A stretch of 64,000 nt of DNA from contig CAZUYC010000083.1 in the NCBI GenBank assembly GCA_964624475.1, positions 62,001-126,000 on the forward strand, given 5' to 3'. A program made the translations under genes and the position numbers. Within the stretch, counting starts at the first letter, position 1; each line of letters begins with the position of its first letter. The notes under the pieces are model-generated. The model saw only the letters and a program-made list of their open reading frames with translations, was not told the DNA's origin and did no database searches. Below, piece after piece: positions 8,307 through 15,859 of this stretch. This DNA is from CAZUYC01 sp964624475. GTDB taxonomy: Bacteria > Myxococcota_A > UBA9160 > SMWR01.

Positions 8307-9200
8307 GGGCGGGAGGCCGAGGATGCGCTCCGCGTCGGCGGACGTCGCGACGGGCCGGCCGACCGCGGCGGCGAGCGCCGCCGCCTCGCGCACCAGCTCC
8401 TCGTTCGTCGGCTTGTTCTCGGGGTGGAAATGCTCCTCGAGGCCCACGTGCAGGTGGCCGCCGAGCTCGAGCGCGAGCCGCGCGACCGGGGTCGCGAAGA
8501 GGTCGCCGCCCCAGACCGAGACCGACCACGGAAGCCCGCTCCCCTCGAGCAGGTCGAGGTAGGCGCGCAGCGCGTTCTCGGTGGGTGCCAGGCCGAAGCT
8601 CACGCCGGGCCGCGTCGCGAAGAGCCCGTACTCGCCCCCGAAGTAGAGCTTCACCATCGCGCCGGCGGGGAGGCGCCCGGCGCGGTGGAAGGCCAGCGTG
8701 GTGCGCAGGAAGCCTGGCTCGTAGATCGCGAGCGAGGGTCCGAGCCGCAGGCGCCGGCACTGGTCGAAGGCGAAGCGGATGGCGTCGTAGGAATTCGCGT
8801 AGACGACGCCCACCGGAAGCCCGTCGGCGTCGGGCCCGCCGAGGTTGGTCGAACCCGGATCGCAGATGCCGACGCGCAGCCCGATCTCGCGCGCCAGGAT
8901 CTCGACGTGCGCGAGGCTCTCGGCCATGTCGGAGCCGACGGCGAGGGTCGGGTACCAGAGCGTGCCGGGCCGGCGGGCCGTGATCGACCGCCACGCCGCC
9001 AGATAGAGGTCCGCCGCGGCGCGCCCGTTCTGCCGGATGTCGTCGTTGTGGGCGTGGATCAGCGAGGCGCCGGCGTCGAGGCAGCGAATCACGTCCGCCG
9101 CGATCTCCTCGGGCTTGCGCGGGACGTTCGGGTTCCTGTCGGGGCGGGTCTCGCCGTTGACCGCCGCCTCGATCACGACCGGGAGGCTCGGGGTCTGCAT
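8271..9200 (-). CDS. BKACE family (DUF849) beta-keto acid cleavage enzyme
   Basis: A 309-residue TIM-barrel protein. HAHND after strand 2 and HLHVGLEEH near the C-terminus match the metal-binding histidines of the BKACE family, which cleave beta-keto acids with acetyl-CoA to give a CoA ester and acetoacetate. The first-strand text IEAAVNGETR is also typical. The ATG at 9200 (MQTPSLPVV) was chosen over an upstream start. It heads a minus-strand operon with an ACAD pair, so the cleavage may feed or drain a beta-oxidation branch. Its last residues, rich in Arg, are encoded by a dispersed repeat and are probably not conserved in homologues. Confidence 0.85.
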   Translation of the reverse strand: MQTPSLPVVIEAAVNGETRPDRNPNVPRKPEEIAADVIRCLDAGASLIHAHNDDIRQNGRAAADLYLAAWRSITARRPGTLWYPTLAVGSDMAESLAHVEILAREIGLRVGICDPGSTNLGGPDADGLPVGVVYANSYDAIRFAFDQCRRLRLGPSLAIYEPGFLRTTLAFHRAGRLPAGAMVKLYFGGEYGLFATRPGVSFGLAPTENALRAYLDLLEGSGLPWSVSVWGGDLFATPVARLALELGGHLHVGLEEHFHPENKPTNEELVREAAALAAAVGRPVATSADAERILGLPPRKAAERPRSEP

Positions 9201-9351
9201 GCCGGCGAGGATACCCTCCGGGGCGTTCGCTGCGAAGGCGGGCCGTTCGTACGTTCGGCCCCGCGCGCCGCGCACCCTGCCACCGCGAGTGTCCCGCTCT
9301 CGAGATTCGGGCTATAGGTGAAGCCACCTCGACTCGGAGAGGAGTAGGAAG

Positions 9352-9897
9352 ATGGTGAATCGGATGCGAATCCAGGCGACGGCCCTGCTGCTCGCGGCGG
9401 TCGTGGCGTCGACGGCCCTGGCGGCGGGTCGGCGGGAGCTCGAGCAGGACGCCCACCAGGCGCTCGCGAGCCTCTACGCGAAGAACACCGCGGCCAGGCT
9501 GCTCGGCGAGAAGGCCAAGGCCGTTCTCGTCTTCCCGAACATCGTCAAGGCCGGCTTCATGTTCGGCGGGCAGATCGGCGACGGGGTCCTCGAGAAGAAT
9601 GGCAAGGCGGCCGGCTACTACAACTCGGTCGCGGCGTCCTACGGCCTCCAGGCCGGCATCCAGGTATTCGGCTACGCGCTCTTCTTCATGAACGACGCTG
9701 CGCTCGCCTACCTCGATAAGAGCGCCGGCTTCGAGATCGGCGTCGGTCCGAGCATCGTCGTCGTCGATGCGGGCCTCGGCAAGACCCTGACCAGCACGAC
9801 GATCACGCAGGACGTCTATGCCTTCATCTTCGATCAGAAGGGGCTGATGGCGGGCCTCGGCATCCAGGGATCGAAGATCACGAAGATCTCCAAGTAG
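9352..9897 (+). CDS. SYLF/Ysc84-domain lipid-binding protein, exported
   Basis: A 181-residue protein with a Sec signal peptide (hydrophobic segment ending in TALAAG near residue 25). The remainder is one SYLF domain: VFPNIVKAGFMFGGQ and the later GVGPSIVVVDAG segment are characteristic. SYLF proteins bind phosphoinositides or other lipids; bacterial ones are periplasmic or outer-membrane associated and of unknown role. A good AGGAG-type site precedes the ATG at 9352. The next gene, also exported, starts 47 bases downstream and may be co-transcribed. Confidence 0.85.
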   Translation: MVNRMRIQATALLLAAVVASTALAAGRRELEQDAHQALASLYAKNTAARLLGEKAKAVLVFPNIVKAGFMFGGQIGDGVLEKNGKAAGYYNSVAASYGLQAGIQVFGYALFFMNDAALAYLDKSAGFEIGVGPSIVVVDAGLGKTLTSTTITQDVYAFIFDQKGLMAGLGIQGSKITKISK

Positions 9898-9944
9898 AGA
9901 GCGGCGCTGCTCGAGCGCTGCCGACGAGGAAGGGAGCCAAGGTC

Positions 9945-10457
9945 ATGTCGAAGATACGCCTGCTGCTCGCGGCCGCCTTGATGCTCGCTGCTTCCGCCGC
10001 AGCCCTCCGCGCCGAAGAGCCTCGCGCCGGTCAGGCGGCGGAGGCCAATCTCGATCTCCTGCTCGACGCCATCCGGTCCAATCGGAAGGCCCTCGTCGCC
10101 GTGAACCTCAAGCTGACCGACGACGAGGCCGCCAGGTTCTGGCCGGTCTACGATCGCTATCAGCAGGAGATCGACGCGATCGGAGACCGCCTGTCCGGCG
10201 TGATCCAGGACTACACCGCGAGCTTTCACGACCTCTCGAACGAGAAGGCGATGAAGCTCGTGGACGAATACCTCGCCGTCGAGGCGGAGCGCGTGCAGGT
10301 GCGCCGCACCTACCTGGGGGAGTTCGCCAAGAGCCTCCCCGGGCGCACGGTCGCCCGCCTGTACCAGATCGAGAACAAGCTCGACGCCGTGATCCGTTAC
10401 GATCTCGCGGCCGCGATCCCGGTGATCGAGGAGGAGAGCGGCGCCCCGGCGAAGTGA
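9945..10457 (+). CDS. Exported helical protein, CpxP/Spy-like pattern
   Basis: A 170-residue protein with a clear signal peptide (cleavage near ALRAEE, residue 22). The mature part is all-helical and contains LKLTDDEAARFWPVYDRYQ, a motif common to a group of periplasmic proteins loosely related to Spy/CpxP stress chaperones. No catalytic residues are evident. It lies in line with the SYLF gene upstream and the outer-membrane protein gene downstream, which suggests an envelope-related group. Function unknown. Confidence 0.75.
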   Translation: MSKIRLLLAAALMLAASAAALRAEEPRAGQAAEANLDLLLDAIRSNRKALVAVNLKLTDDEAARFWPVYDRYQQEIDAIGDRLSGVIQDYTASFHDLSNEKAMKLVDEYLAVEAERVQVRRTYLGEFAKSLPGRTVARLYQIENKLDAVIRYDLAAAIPVIEEESGAPAK

Positions 10458-10511
10458 ATCCATCCCTGGGGCTCTGTGCTAGACCCCGCCCGGGGGTCGG
10501 ATCGGAGGGCG

Positions 10512-11312
10512 ATGAGGACTGGAAGCCGGTCGAGCGCCTGGCGACTGCTGGCCGCGGCGGCGCTGGGATCCGCATTCCTGGCGGTGCCCGCGCTCGCGCT
10601 CCCGCCGGGCGATCGGGGCTGGCACTTCATCGCGGCCCCCTACCTGTGGCTCCCTTCGATGGACGGCGAGGTCGAGGTGCGCGGCCAGAAGGCGGACGTG
10701 CACGTGACCGTCCTCGACATGCTCAAGTCGGCGGACCTGCTGCTCGGCGTCATGGGGCACTTCGAGGCACGCAACGGGCGGCTCGGGCTCATCCTGTCAC
10801 CGACCTGGACCTACCTGAAGAGCGACGACGACTTCGGCCCGATCGAGGTCGAGTCCAAGACCAACCTGCTCTTCCTCGAGGGGGTCGCGGCCTGGCGCGT
10901 CCTCGAGAGCGGGCCCGCCGAGCCCGAGCCGATGTGGTTCCTCGATGCTCTGGCCGGCGTGCGCTGGACCTATCAAGCCCTCGAGCTGGATTCCAACGTC
11001 GCGCTCCTCGACACCGAGAAGCACGTCGATTGGCTCGATCCGATCGTGGGCGCGCGCGTGGGGATTCCGCTCGGCGAGCGCTTCCCGCTACGGCTGCGCG
11101 GCGACGTCGGAGGCTTCGGCGCGGGCTCGGACTTGAGCTGGCAGGCGATCGGAACCCTCGGCTACCGCTTCCGGATCTGGAGCTTCCCCGCGGAGTTCTT
11201 CGCCGGCTATCGCTCCCTCAAGCAGGACTACCGGCGGGGTAGCGGCAACAGCCGCTACAACTGGGACGTCAACCTCCACGGGCCCCTGCTGGGTCTCGCC
11301 CTCGGGCTCTGA
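10512..11312 (+). CDS. Predicted outer-membrane beta-barrel protein
   Basis: A 266-residue protein with a signal peptide (ALGSAFLAVPALALPPG) and then alternating aromatic-rich beta strands (GWHFIAAPYLWLP at the mature start, SRYNWDVNLHGPLLG at the end) typical of an 8-to-12 strand barrel. The ATG at 10512 is preceded by GGAGGG; an in-frame GTG at 10476 is less likely. No enzyme motifs are seen. It is the third exported product in a row after the SYLF and Spy-like proteins. Confidence 0.75.
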   Translation: MRTGSRSSAWRLLAAAALGSAFLAVPALALPPGDRGWHFIAAPYLWLPSMDGEVEVRGQKADVHVTVLDMLKSADLLLGVMGHFEARNGRLGLILSPTWTYLKSDDDFGPIEVESKTNLLFLEGVAAWRVLESGPAEPEPMWFLDALAGVRWTYQALELDSNVALLDTEKHVDWLDPIVGARVGIPLGERFPLRLRGDVGGFGAGSDLSWQAIGTLGYRFRIWSFPAEFFAGYRSLKQDYRRGSGNSRYNWDVNLHGPLLGLALGL

Positions 11313-11407
11313 CCGTCTCGGATCCGGGAGCTCCGGCGCCGGGAGGCCAGCTCTAGCTTCGGGAGCGCCTTCTCATTCGCACATCCCCGATCGACCTCTC
11401 CCGGGGG

Positions 11408-12676
11408 TTGCCGGCCATCGTCCTGGTGGGCGCGCTCGTCGTTTCGGGGTGCGCGGATCCCAAGCCGGTGTCCCCGTTGCCCCAGGCTTCGCTGGGTGGC
11501 TTCACCTCCCTCTACGCCGCCAGCCGGCTCGGCGACGCCGAGGCCGTCGAGCGGCTGCTGGCCGAAGGCGCGGACGTCGAGCGCGGCGCTCGAGCGGGCT
11601 GGACGCCCCTTCACGCCGCGGCTGCGGGGGGACACGCGCTCGTGGCGCAGCGGCTGCTCGAGGGCGGGGCTTCGTTCGAGGCGCGAACGGCCGACGGATG
11701 GACGCCCCTCTACCTCGCCGCGCGCGCAGGCCACGTGGAGCTCGCGTCCCAGCTCATCGCCCGCGGCGCGGACCCCAGCGCCGTCTTCTCCGGGAACTGG
11801 ACCGTCCTTCACGCCATCGCGCAATCCGACCGGCCGGCTCTCGTCGCCCCACTCCTGGCGCACTCCGCCGATGTCGACGCGACCACCGACGACGGCACCG
11901 CGCCGCTGCACGTCGCTGCCCATCACGGGAGCGCGGGCGCGGCGCGAGCGCTGCTCGCGGGCGGCGCTGCACCCAACGCGACCGGAGCCGAGGGCGAAAC
12001 CCCCCTGCACGTCGCGGCACGGGAAGGCCGCACCGAGGTGGCTGGCCTCCTGCTGGACGCCGGTGGAGCCGTGGACGCGCGCGACTCGCGGGGGGCGACC
12101 CCACTGTATCGGTCGGTGGCAGCGGGTCACACCGACACCGTGACGCTCTTGATCGAACGCGGCGCGCCGCTCGAGGCTCGCGACGACGAGGGCCGCACGC
12201 CGCTGCTCGTGGCTGTGGAGTCCGGCGCTGCGAATCTGGTGGCGCTCCTGATTGCGGCGGGTGCGGACCTCGAAGCCCGGCGCGAGAAAGGCTCGACGGC
12301 GCTGCACGCGGTGGCGGGCACACACTTCGCGCAGGTAGCGAAGCTCCTTCTCGAAGCCGGCGCCGACGTCCGCGCGCGGAACGAGGACGCCATGACGCCC
12401 CTCCACGTGGCGGCGTTCATGGACCAGCCGGAGGTGGCGACGCTGCTCGTCGATGCCGGCGCCGATCTCGAAGCACGCGCGGCCTACAGCGCCACCCCGC
12501 TCATGCTCGCGGCGCAGTCCGGTAGTGCCGAGATGGTCGCGCTCTTGCTGGCTCGAGGGGCGAATCCCCGGACGCGCCACGCCGGCGGCAAGACCGCACT
12601 CGCCGAAGCGCTGGACCGGGGCCACGCCGACGCCGCCCGCCTGCTGCGAGAGCACGGCGCGGTCAGGCCGAGGTGA
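11408..12676 (+). CDS. Ankyrin-repeat lipoprotein
   Basis: About 422 residues, almost wholly ankyrin repeats: roughly twelve copies of the G-x-T-P-L-H-x-A-A pattern with 33-residue spacing. The N-terminus is a short hydrophobic segment ending in a VVSGC lipobox. The only conventional start after the preceding in-frame stop is TTG at 11408, which gives an N-region without positive charge; an ATT at 11375 would give a more normal basic N-region (IRTSPIDLSRG), so the true start is uncertain. Ankyrin repeats mediate protein contacts; the target is unknown. Its TGA overlaps the GTG of the next gene. Confidence 0.83.
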   Translation: MPAIVLVGALVVSGCADPKPVSPLPQASLGGFTSLYAASRLGDAEAVERLLAEGADVERGARAGWTPLHAAAAGGHALVAQRLLEGGASFEARTADGWTPLYLAARAGHVELASQLIARGADPSAVFSGNWTVLHAIAQSDRPALVAPLLAHSADVDATTDDGTAPLHVAAHHGSAGAARALLAGGAAPNATGAEGETPLHVAAREGRTEVAGLLLDAGGAVDARDSRGATPLYRSVAAGHTDTVTLLIERGAPLEARDDEGRTPLLVAVESGAANLVALLIAAGADLEARREKGSTALHAVAGTHFAQVAKLLLEAGADVRARNEDAMTPLHVAAFMDQPEVATLLVDAGADLEARAAYSATPLMLAAQSGSAEMVALLLARGANPRTRHAGGKTALAEALDRGHADAARLLREHGAVRPR

Positions 12677-14925
12677 AGTCTCCGCCCGGCGTGACGGCCC
12701 CCAGCACGGCCGCCCCCCCGGGCTCGGCCTGGGACCGCTTCGCGCGGGGCCGCGGGGCGCCGCTGGCGCTGATCGCCGTCGGCTTCGGCTTCCAGCTCCC
12801 CATCTTCGACCGCTGGTTCAGCTTCATGGACGAGGGCCACATCCTCGCCTATGCGGACCTGATCGCGCAGGGCGGCGAGCTCTATCGCGACGCGACCGTC
12901 TACCCCCTTCCGGGCGCCTTCTACCTGCTGTCCTGGGCGTTTCGACTCTTCGAGCCCTCGAACCTCGTCGCCCGCTGGATCCTCGTGGTGGAGTTCTCCG
13001 TCCTGGTCGGCCTGGTCTTCCTGCTCCTCCGCCGGATCGTTCCTCCCGGTTGGGCGCTGGCAGGCGCGCTGCTGATGCTCCCCTATCGCATCTGGGCCTT
13101 CCCACACTGGCACATGTACAGCTACTCGAGCACCGCGCTGCTGCTCCTCTTCTCGGCCCTGCTCGGGGTCGTCCGCTTCACCGAGAGCGGCGACCGCAGG
13201 TGGCTCCTCTTCGCTGGCCTCCTCTTCGGGCTGGGCGTGGCCTGCAAGCAGGACTACGGCGCTGCCGCGCTGGTCGCCCTCACCCTGGTTCTCTTCGTGG
13301 CTGCGCGGACGGCTCCCGCGTCCGGAACCTCGTTCTGGCGGCTCTTCGGCTGGTTCATCGCACCGGCGGCGGCGGTCGGCCTGGCCATGGCCGCCCACTT
13401 CCTGCGCCAGGGCCTCTTCGGCGACTTCATCCGGTTCGCGGTCTTGAACCACTTCGTCGGAATGGCGAGCTACGCGTACCCGAGCTTTCCGCCGCTCTTC
13501 CCGATCGCGGGGCAGGATCCCTTCCTGCGCTCCTACGTGGGCCACGAGTCCTACATGCCCGCGATCGTCTTGACCCTCGATCTGACCCGGTTGCTCCGGA
13601 GCTCCTTCTTCCGCGAGACGGCGCTCTACGACCTGGCGCTCAAGCTGTACTACTTCGCTCCCTACCCGATGCTCGCGTTCGGGGCGGCCCGGCTGTGGGG
13701 GCGCCGGCGCTCGCTGCGCGATGCGAGCGGGCGTCCGGCTGCGTTGGCCGAGCTCGCGCTCTGGGGCTTCGGATCGACCCTCATCGCGCTCGTGGCGCTG
13801 AACCGCCCGCAGGACTACGTCCACCTGGTCGTTCTCTACTGGCCCCTGCTGGGTCTCGGCGTCGTGTACCTCCGGGCCCTCGTGGAGGGACGGCGCGCTC
13901 TCGCGTGGGGTCTCGCGGTACTGGGGGCGGTGCCCGCCGGGCTTGCGCTCGGCTACACCGGAAGCCTCGCCTGGCGGCTCCGGACGGAGCACTCGACGCC
14001 GGTGGCGAGCGAGCGGTCGGGGCTCTACGTGACGCCCGAGCAGGCGCAGCTGCTCGACGCGCTGGTCGACTACGTCGAGGCCCACACGGCCCCGGGAGAG
14101 GCCGTGGCCGTGATGCCCTACTTCCCGATCCTGCACTTCTATGCGCAGCGCCCGGGGCCGCATCGTTCGAGCTACATCGTCTGGCCGTTTCCCGAGATTC
14201 CCGACCGGGACCGGCGCGTCATCGAGGCGCTCGAGGCGACGCACACGAACGTGCTCATCTACAACCTGAACCAGTTCCAGGTCTTCGAGGACATGGCGCA
14301 CTACGCACCGGAGCTCTTCGCCCATCTGGTCGAGCACTTCGAGATGGACCGCGTCTTCAGCTATCAGTGGCTCGGCTATCGGATCGGTGCCGCGCGCCGG
14401 GTGGATGGAGCGGCGCCCGGGCGCCCGTTGCGACCCTCGGAGAGCGAAGCCGCCTCGCTTCGGATCGAGTCGCGTTACTTCCCGCCGCTGCCGGTCCCGC
14501 CGGAGGCGTACGCCGAGTACGTCGCGGAGACGCTCTGGCCCTTCCGGCCGGTGGTTGCGATCAGGCCTTCACGGCTGGGCTGGACCGTGCTGTCCCTTCC
14601 CGCGGAGCTGCCGGAGGGCGCCCGCCTCCAGACGGCGATCACGGTCCACCCGAGCCGCTGGGACCATGACGCGTCGACGGCCTTCGAGATCGCCCTCCGG
14701 GACGGAGAGCGCCGTCAGGTGCTCTACGAGAGGACGCTGCACCCCGCGGGCGATTTCGCCGATCGGGGCTGGTTCGAGGTCGATCTCTCCCTCGATGGCT
14801 GGGCCGGCCGGCCCGTGCGTCTCGAACTCTCGGCCCGGACGGACGAGCCCGTGGGGGAACACCTGCTGTCGGCGGGCTTCGAAGTGCCGCGAGTCGTCAC
14901 GCCGGCGACCGCTCCGGTTCCCTGA
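12673..14925 (+). CDS. GT-C type multi-pass membrane glycosyltransferase-like protein
   Basis: A 750-residue protein with about ten to twelve hydrophobic segments in the first 450 residues. The first periplasmic loop holds FMDEGHILAYAD, the acidic motif used by GT-C transferases that take sugars from polyprenyl phosphates. A soluble C-terminal part from about 470 on includes a beta-rich segment. Its GTG start overlaps the ankyrin lipoprotein stop by 4 bases, so both are made together; the lipoprotein may be a partner or substrate. No nucleotide-sugar or lipid-carrier genes are adjacent. Confidence 0.78.
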   Translation: MKSPPGVTAPSTAAPPGSAWDRFARGRGAPLALIAVGFGFQLPIFDRWFSFMDEGHILAYADLIAQGGELYRDATVYPLPGAFYLLSWAFRLFEPSNLVARWILVVEFSVLVGLVFLLLRRIVPPGWALAGALLMLPYRIWAFPHWHMYSYSSTALLLLFSALLGVVRFTESGDRRWLLFAGLLFGLGVACKQDYGAAALVALTLVLFVAARTAPASGTSFWRLFGWFIAPAAAVGLAMAAHFLRQGLFGDFIRFAVLNHFVGMASYAYPSFPPLFPIAGQDPFLRSYVGHESYMPAIVLTLDLTRLLRSSFFRETALYDLALKLYYFAPYPMLAFGAARLWGRRRSLRDASGRPAALAELALWGFGSTLIALVALNRPQDYVHLVVLYWPLLGLGVVYLRALVEGRRALAWGLAVLGAVPAGLALGYTGSLAWRLRTEHSTPVASERSGLYVTPEQAQLLDALVDYVEAHTAPGEAVAVMPYFPILHFYAQRPGPHRSSYIVWPFPEIPDRDRRVIEALEATHTNVLIYNLNQFQVFEDMAHYAPELFAHLVEHFEMDRVFSYQWLGYRIGAARRVDGAAPGRPLRPSESEAASLRIESRYFPPLPVPPEAYAEYVAETLWPFRPVVAIRPSRLGWTVLSLPAELPEGARLQTAITVHPSRWDHDASTAFEIALRDGERRQVLYERTLHPAGDFADRGWFEVDLSLDGWAGRPVRLELSARTDEPVGEHLLSAGFEVPRVVTPATAPVP

Positions 14926-14979
14926 CGCGGGCGACCTCCGGGAACGCCGGGGGCTATCCGCCCTGTCCGCCGTGCTCCT

Positions 14980-15795
14980 TCAGGCCAGCGCGCGGAAGTC
15001 GACCTGACCGGTGGCGAGCGCGGCCGTGAAGCCCGCGTCGACGGGGAGGTTCACGCCGTTCACCCAGGCGGAGGCGTCGCTCCCGAGGAAAGCGAGCGCG
15101 GGCGCGACGTCGGCCCCCGTCATCATGCGGTCGATCCCCTGCTGCGACACGCTCCAGTCGATGAGTTTGTCCGACAGGATCGCGCGGAACTCGGCCATCA
15201 GCGGGGTGTCGATCGGGCCGGGGCAGACGCTGTTCGTGCGCACGCCGCGGCGGATCGTCGCCCGCGACGAGCCCATCGTGTAGCGCTGCACGCACTCCTT
15301 CGAGAAGGCGTAGGGATCGGCGACGACCTCCGGATGCCCGGCGATCCAGGCCAGCGAGGCGTCCCAGTCGGCGATCGCGAGCAGCTCGTCGATCGCGGCG
15401 ACGCGGGCCGACCACTGGTTCCCGGCCATCGAGGCCGTGTTCACGATGGCGCCCCCGCGCGGGATGCGCGGGAGCAGGCGCTCGGAGAGGCGGCGCAGGC
15501 CGAGCAGGTTGACCGCCAGGACGACCGGCGCGGGCTTCGTCCCGGCCACGCCGGCGTTGTTGAAGAGCGCGTCGACCCGCCCCTCGATCGCGTCGACCGC
15601 CGCGTCGAGCGAGGCGGGGTCGCCGAGGTCGGTCTCCAGGTAGGCGACCGGCCCGGACGGCGGCTTGCGGTCGAGGACGGTGACCTTCGCCGCGCCGAGC
15701 CCGGAGAGGAGCGCGACGAGCGCCGCGCCGACCCCCGAGGAGCCGCCGGTCACGACCACGCGCTTGCCGTCGTAGCAGAACGGATTCGGAGCCAT
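14980..15795 (-). CDS. Short-chain dehydrogenase/reductase, hydroxysteroid dehydrogenase-like
   Basis: A 271-residue SDR. The nucleotide loop TGGSSGVG, the NNAG strand, Ser in VNTASMAG and YAFSK (Tyr-x-x-x-Lys) are all present. The long insertion between Ser and Tyr (WDASLAWIAGHPEV) is a feature of 3-alpha-hydroxysteroid dehydrogenase/carbonyl reductases. It probably oxidises or reduces a secondary alcohol with NAD(P). The ATG at 15795 follows the minus-strand DUF6351 gene stop by 64 bases, so the two may be co-transcribed. A longer open frame exists but overlaps that gene. Confidence 0.88.
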   Translation of the reverse strand: MAPNPFCYDGKRVVVTGGSSGVGAALVALLSGLGAAKVTVLDRKPPSGPVAYLETDLGDPASLDAAVDAIEGRVDALFNNAGVAGTKPAPVVLAVNLLGLRRLSERLLPRIPRGGAIVNTASMAGNQWSARVAAIDELLAIADWDASLAWIAGHPEVVADPYAFSKECVQRYTMGSSRATIRRGVRTNSVCPGPIDTPLMAEFRAILSDKLIDWSVSQQGIDRMMTGADVAPALAFLGSDASAWVNGVNLPVDAGFTAALATGQVDFRALA

Positions 15796-15859
15796 GGGGC
15801 CACCTCGGCGTCCGTCCTGCCGTCTCCGCCGCGTTCGAGGACCCGGGGTGGGCCCGGCT

